Positions 6,469-8,458 of a DNA stretch of 8,458 nucleotides are shown piece after piece. Position 1 is the stretch's first letter, and the number at the start of each line of letters is the position of its first letter. Source of the DNA: Chloroflexota bacterium (lineage in GTDB: Bacteria; Chloroflexota; Chloroflexia; Thermomicrobiales; UBA6265). Both the position numbers and the translations under genes were made by a program. The stretch covers positions 1 to 8,458 of the forward strand of contig JAFAEX010000065.1 in NCBI GenBank assembly GCA_023423795.1, given 5' to 3'. The notes under the pieces were generated by a model. It saw nothing but the letters and a program-made list of their open reading frames with translations, searched no databases and was not told where the DNA came from.

Positions 6469-6637
6469 TACGGAATCCGGCTGTTCGCTGCCGTTTCGCC
6501 TGCCCGTGACGGCGCGTGTTCGTAGGGGAGGGACCCGTGCCCTCCCGCGTCCGTACGCGGCCCGAACGAGGGAGGGCACGGGTCCCTCCCCTACGACCGA
6601 CGAACGGATTCGCGCACCAATCAGCCGGATTCCGTAT
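6468..6637. repeat. 170-bp nested palindrome at the end of the exporter gene
   Basis: Outer arms of 16 bp (6468-6483 and 6622-6637, beginning ATACGGAATCCGGCTG) are perfectly complementary. Inside them, arms of 27 bp at 6520-6546 and 6570-6596 (core GTAGGGGAGGGACCCGTGCC) are also perfectly complementary around a 23-base loop. The left outer arm begins at the last base of the exporter stop codon, so the structure may also serve as its terminator. There is no coding content and no evident target-site duplication. A REP- or MITE-like dispersed element is the most likely explanation. Confidence 0.75.
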
Positions 6638-6662
6638 GGATCGCCGACAAGTCGTGAACAGG

Positions 6663-6703
6663 CCGAGACGTCGAGGAACGACGGGGTCCCTCGGTCGGCT
6701 CGG
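6663..6703. repeat. imperfect hairpin, partial relative of the 2268-2371 repeat
   Basis: CCGAGACGTCGAGGAAC at 6663-6679 imperfectly complements GTCCCTCGGTCGGCTCGG at 6686-6703. The right side, TCCCTCG...CGGCTCGGG.TGACG, resembles the right half of the inverted repeat ending at 2371. It lies 29 bp beyond the stop of the minus-strand small membrane protein and could terminate it. Confidence 0.45.
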
Positions 6704-6731
6704 GTGACGGCGGAGGATGCTGCGGGACGCG

Positions 6732-6905
6732 TTACACGCCGGGGACGATCGCGCGGATGGCCCACACGGCGGCGGCGATGAGCACCGCCCAGGAGGCGAC
6801 CACGGCCAGCCCCACGAGCAGCATCGCCGCGTAGTAGCGTGCCCGATCGACGGGGCGGCAGTCGTCGTCGCCCCGGCAAGCATCCAGCCGGCCCAGCGCG
6901 GGCAC
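6732..6905 (-). CDS. small single-pass membrane protein (57 residues)
   Basis: The frame ends in TAA at 6734-6732. The start is chosen as GTG at 6905 because GGGAGGG (6918-6912) lies six bases upstream; the ATG at 6911, two codons earlier, directly abuts that site. A soluble N-terminus carries two cysteines (C10 and C16 in LDACRGDDDCRPVDRARYY), and a hydrophobic stretch from about 26 to 50 (AAMLLVGLAVVASWAVLIAAAV) is a likely membrane helix, ending AIRAIVPGV. Charge placement (RAR before the helix) would suit a cytoplasmic N-terminus. I do not recognise a family. It stands alone, convergent to the exporter and flanked by repeats. The good ribosome site and membrane pattern support a real gene, but the length makes it uncertain. 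Confidence 0.6.
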   Translation of the reverse strand: MPALGRLDACRGDDDCRPVDRARYYAAMLLVGLAVVASWAVLIAAAVWAIRAIVPGV

Positions 6906-7274
6906 AGTCATCCCTCCCGGTCCCGCCTGGCGAGACGGAGATGCGCCGCGCGATGGCCAACGGCGGCGCACGGCAATCCGGCGTCGAGGCCGCGGCGCGC
7001 CCGGCGAAGGACGTGCGAGGCGGTTTGACGCACTGGCACACGGAACGCCGGACTGGCTGCGCTGCCCATGTCGGTCCTCGGGAACGCGTGCGAACGTGCG
7101 CGTAGTGTAGATCGGTCATGGACGGTTCACTAGGCGCTCCATGCGACGAGTAATGAAACGACATGCCTTTGCCGGTTGGCTGGGCACGGTTTGGCGACCG
7201 AACGGTGCGGCGCGTGCCGGCCGGTTCGGCGTGCCCGTCCGGAACACCTGCCACGCGTCCGTGCCGCCCGGGGC

Positions 7275-7693
7275 TGATGGCGGTTGCGCAATCGATCCGG
7301 CCACCGGCGACGGCCGCCCGGGGTTTCAACCCTCACCTTTACCCACATCTTTCTCCGGGCGTCCGGGCGGCCGTTCGGCCGGTGCCCAAGGGCGGGATCT
7401 GCCAAGGTTTGCCGAAGTTCGGGCAACGCCCCGCGACGAGCGGGCATCGGTCGGTTGACGGATCGATCCGATTTTCGCCCCGATAACCGGCGGCTTTGCA
7501 CCGGTTTCGATATGTGGGTAAAGGTGAGGGATGAACCCCCGGGCCACGGGAACGAAACCCCTCCGGAGTTGAGGACGCCGGTCGTGGTGGTGGCGCCCGT
7601 GTTCAGTCCCGGAGGGACTTCGTTTTCGTAGCCCGGGGTTTCAACCCCGGGCGGCCGTGGACGGTGGCCGGATCGATTGGGCAACCGCCATCA
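7275..7693. repeat. ~420-bp nested inverted-repeat element
   Basis: The outer arms, 7275-7325 and 7643-7693, are complementary over 51 bp with three mismatches by hand alignment. Inner arms at 7330-7348 and 7512-7530 (ATGTGGGTAAAGGTGAGGG) are perfectly complementary over 19 bp. A further imperfect pair (CCCTCCGG near 7560 with CCGGAGGG near 7610) lies between 7550 and 7630. The right arm adjoins a self-complementary CCCGGGGTTTCAACCCCGGG at 7632-7651. There is no transposase frame or clear target duplication. This could be a non-autonomous mobile element or a composite of nested repeat insertions. Confidence 0.65.
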
Positions 7694-7789
7694 TCGCGCC
7701 TGCCGCTGGGCCGGTATCCGGATCAACGGAGCAACCGCCATCATCCCCGGGCGTCCCGGCGGCCGGATCGATCGCGCAACGACCATTAC
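7668..7789 (+). repeat. three 27-bp direct repeats, with a fourth inverted copy at 7275-7300
   Basis: Units at 7668-7694, 7718-7744 and 7763-7789 share CCGGATCGAT, then GCAACCGCCATCAT with substitutions; start-to-start distances are 50 and 45 bp. The third copy is the most diverged (GCAACGACCATTAC). The inverted copy at 7275-7300 forms the end of the large palindrome's left arm. Spacers differ in length and are GC-rich, so this is not a CRISPR array. Confidence 0.65.
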
Positions 7790-7870
7790 CGGACGGCTGC
7801 TGGCCGCATTCCCCGCTACCGTGGATGCACCCCGTGCTAGTGGGGTTCCGTTTGCGGGAAAGGACGAGGA

Positions 7871-8350
7871 ATGGACCTGCTCGACCGCTTGCTCGGTCAC
7901 GACCGCTGGACGACGGCGCGGCTGCTGGACCTGTGCCGCGACCTCGACGACGCCCAACTCGACCAACCGTTCGACATCGGGCACCGCACGCTGCGAGCGA
8001 CGTTCGACCACATGATCTTCAACGTCGAGGCCTGGACGGCGCAAATGGAGGGGCAGCCGCTCGATCGGTCGCGCGAGGCCGCCTCGCTGGACGCGCTGGC
8101 TGGCCGCCACGAGCGCGCCTACGCCGGGTTCGCCGCCTTCGCCCGCCGGGTGCACGACGACGGGCGCCTGGACGACACGTTCGTGGACGGCTGGGGTGTG
8201 CGGCAGTCGTTCGGCGGCACGCTCGCCCACGTCATCCTGCACGATGCCCAGCACCGCGCCGACGTGCTGCACATCCTCCAGCGGCTCGGCGTGGCCGACC
8301 TGCCCGAAGGCGACCCGCAGGAATGGGAACACCGCCGGGGAGACGGCTAG
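7871..8350 (+). CDS. DinB/YfiT-like metal-binding four-helix-bundle protein
   Basis: A 159-residue DinB-superfamily protein, near the usual length of about 150-170. Seen: an N-terminal helix starting MDLLDRLLGHDRWTTARLLD, a second helix with the first metal ligand in TFDHMIFNVEAW (H47), and the last helix with the HxxxH pair in AHVILHDAQHRADVLHILQRLG (H124 and H128, with H120 one turn before). These match the His triad that binds a divalent metal in this fold. Known: members include bacillithiol and mycothiol S-transferases and many uncharacterised stress proteins; despite the name they are not DNA polymerase IV. The exact substrate cannot be told here. The start ATG at 7871 is supported by AAAGGA at 7859-7864 with a six-base spacer. 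The gene stands alone after a repeat-rich region. Confidence 0.88.
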   Translation: MDLLDRLLGHDRWTTARLLDLCRDLDDAQLDQPFDIGHRTLRATFDHMIFNVEAWTAQMEGQPLDRSREAASLDALAGRHERAYAGFAAFARRVHDDGRLDDTFVDGWGVRQSFGGTLAHVILHDAQHRADVLHILQRLGVADLPEGDPQEWEHRRGDG

Positions 8351-8457
8351 CCAGCCAACGCGACATCGGCTACCCAGTCCGTCCTCACGAGCCACGCGTG
8401 CCGTCCGCCCGATCCACCCGGCCCGTCGGCGCGAGCCGGTCGAGGAGCGACGAGGTC
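8347..8457 (-). CDS. possible 3' end of a convergent gene (partial)
   Basis: On the minus strand an open frame enters from the window edge and ends in TAG at 8349-8347, overlapping the TAG of the DinB-like gene (CTAG is shared). It gives 36 residues ending GRHAWLVRTDWVADVALAG. The frame is open for 111 bases with a coding-like but not strong third-position bias. No family can be named from this fragment, and the tail could equally be non-coding. Confidence 0.25.
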   Translation of the reverse strand, partial: DLVAPRPARADGPGGSGGRHAWLVRTDWVADVALAG

Positions 8458-8458
8458 C

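Larger units (their letters stand above)
6906..7870. other. long intergenic region dominated by inverted and direct repeats
   Basis: About 965 bp without a convincing gene. 6906-7274 holds nothing clear beyond a short dyad (GGGCACG at 7182-7188 with CGTGCCC at 7230-7236). 7275-7693 is a large nested inverted repeat and 7668-7789 carries 27-bp direct repeats. The stretch 7790-7870 is the leader of the DinB-like gene, with a small dyad ACCCC/GGGGT at 7829-7846. Open frames on both strands here are translations of the repeats and match no family I know. Confidence 0.6.

Noticed and set aside
6468..6637. Insertion sequence
   Set aside because: Terminal inverted repeats exist, but there is no transposase frame and no matching target-site duplication in the flanks.
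4774..7329. 851-codon open frame on the minus strand
   Set aside because: It runs antisense to the whole exporter gene and through the palindromes; its translation is Arg/Gly/Pro-rich without any recognisable motif, as expected for a shadow frame in GC-rich DNA.
7116..7684. Several 60-180 codon frames on both strands
   Set aside because: They translate the inverted and direct repeats (recurring peptides such as IAQPP or HLYPH) and have no ribosome sites or family resemblance.
7668..7789. CRISPR-like direct repeats
   Set aside because: Only three degenerate units with unequal spacers of 18-23 bp, plus an inverted copy, and no cas genes; this is not a CRISPR array.

Overview
The window is GC-rich bacterial DNA (by eye about 70% G+C). 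It has strong G/C third codon positions, several GTG starts and long hairpin-type intergenic repeats. The first gene resembles, from memory, a conserved family of Chloroflexota class Thermomicrobia (Sphaerobacter and relatives). That placement is an inference and no marker gene here proves it.

Layout. (1) 208-2202 (+): a 664-residue protein with an N-terminal winged-helix-like domain, a central DnaD-like helical segment and a C-terminal segment resembling DnaA domain I, joined by long disordered linkers. It looks like a replication initiation or helicase-loading factor. Its gene contains a cluster of six CGTTGTTG-type repeats on both strands, a T7 run, and two inverted DnaA-box-like 9-mers. 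Just upstream are a 7-bp tandem repeat and a possible 11-codon leader ORF. (2) 2203-2553: no gene; two hairpin structures, one of them a likely terminator. (3) 2554-4041 (-): a secreted protein with a signal peptide, an SH3b-like domain and three copies of an ~85-residue beta-rich domain separated by Ala/Asp/Pro linkers. (4) 4200-4736 (+): a MarR-family regulator with a promoter that places transcription start on its GTG codon, so it is probably leaderless. (5) 4798-6468 (+): a DHA2-type (14-helix) MFS drug exporter, probably in an operon with the regulator. (6) 6468-6637: a 170-bp nested palindrome starting at the exporter's stop codon. (7) 6732-6905 (-): a 57-residue membrane protein. (8) 6906-7870: about 965 bp without a convincing gene, filled by a ~420-bp nested inverted repeat and a set of 27-bp repeats. 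(9) 7871-8350 (+): a DinB/YfiT-like metal-binding four-helix-bundle protein. (10) 8347-8458: possibly the 3' end of a convergent gene.

The clearest functional unit is the MarR regulator plus exporter, a usual arrangement in which the regulator represses its own operon until a toxic ligand binds. The secreted repeat protein is transcribed divergently from it across a 158-bp gap that could hold shared control sites. The most unusual material is the initiator-like gene, both for its domain combination and for the DNA-level repeat structure inside its coding sequence.
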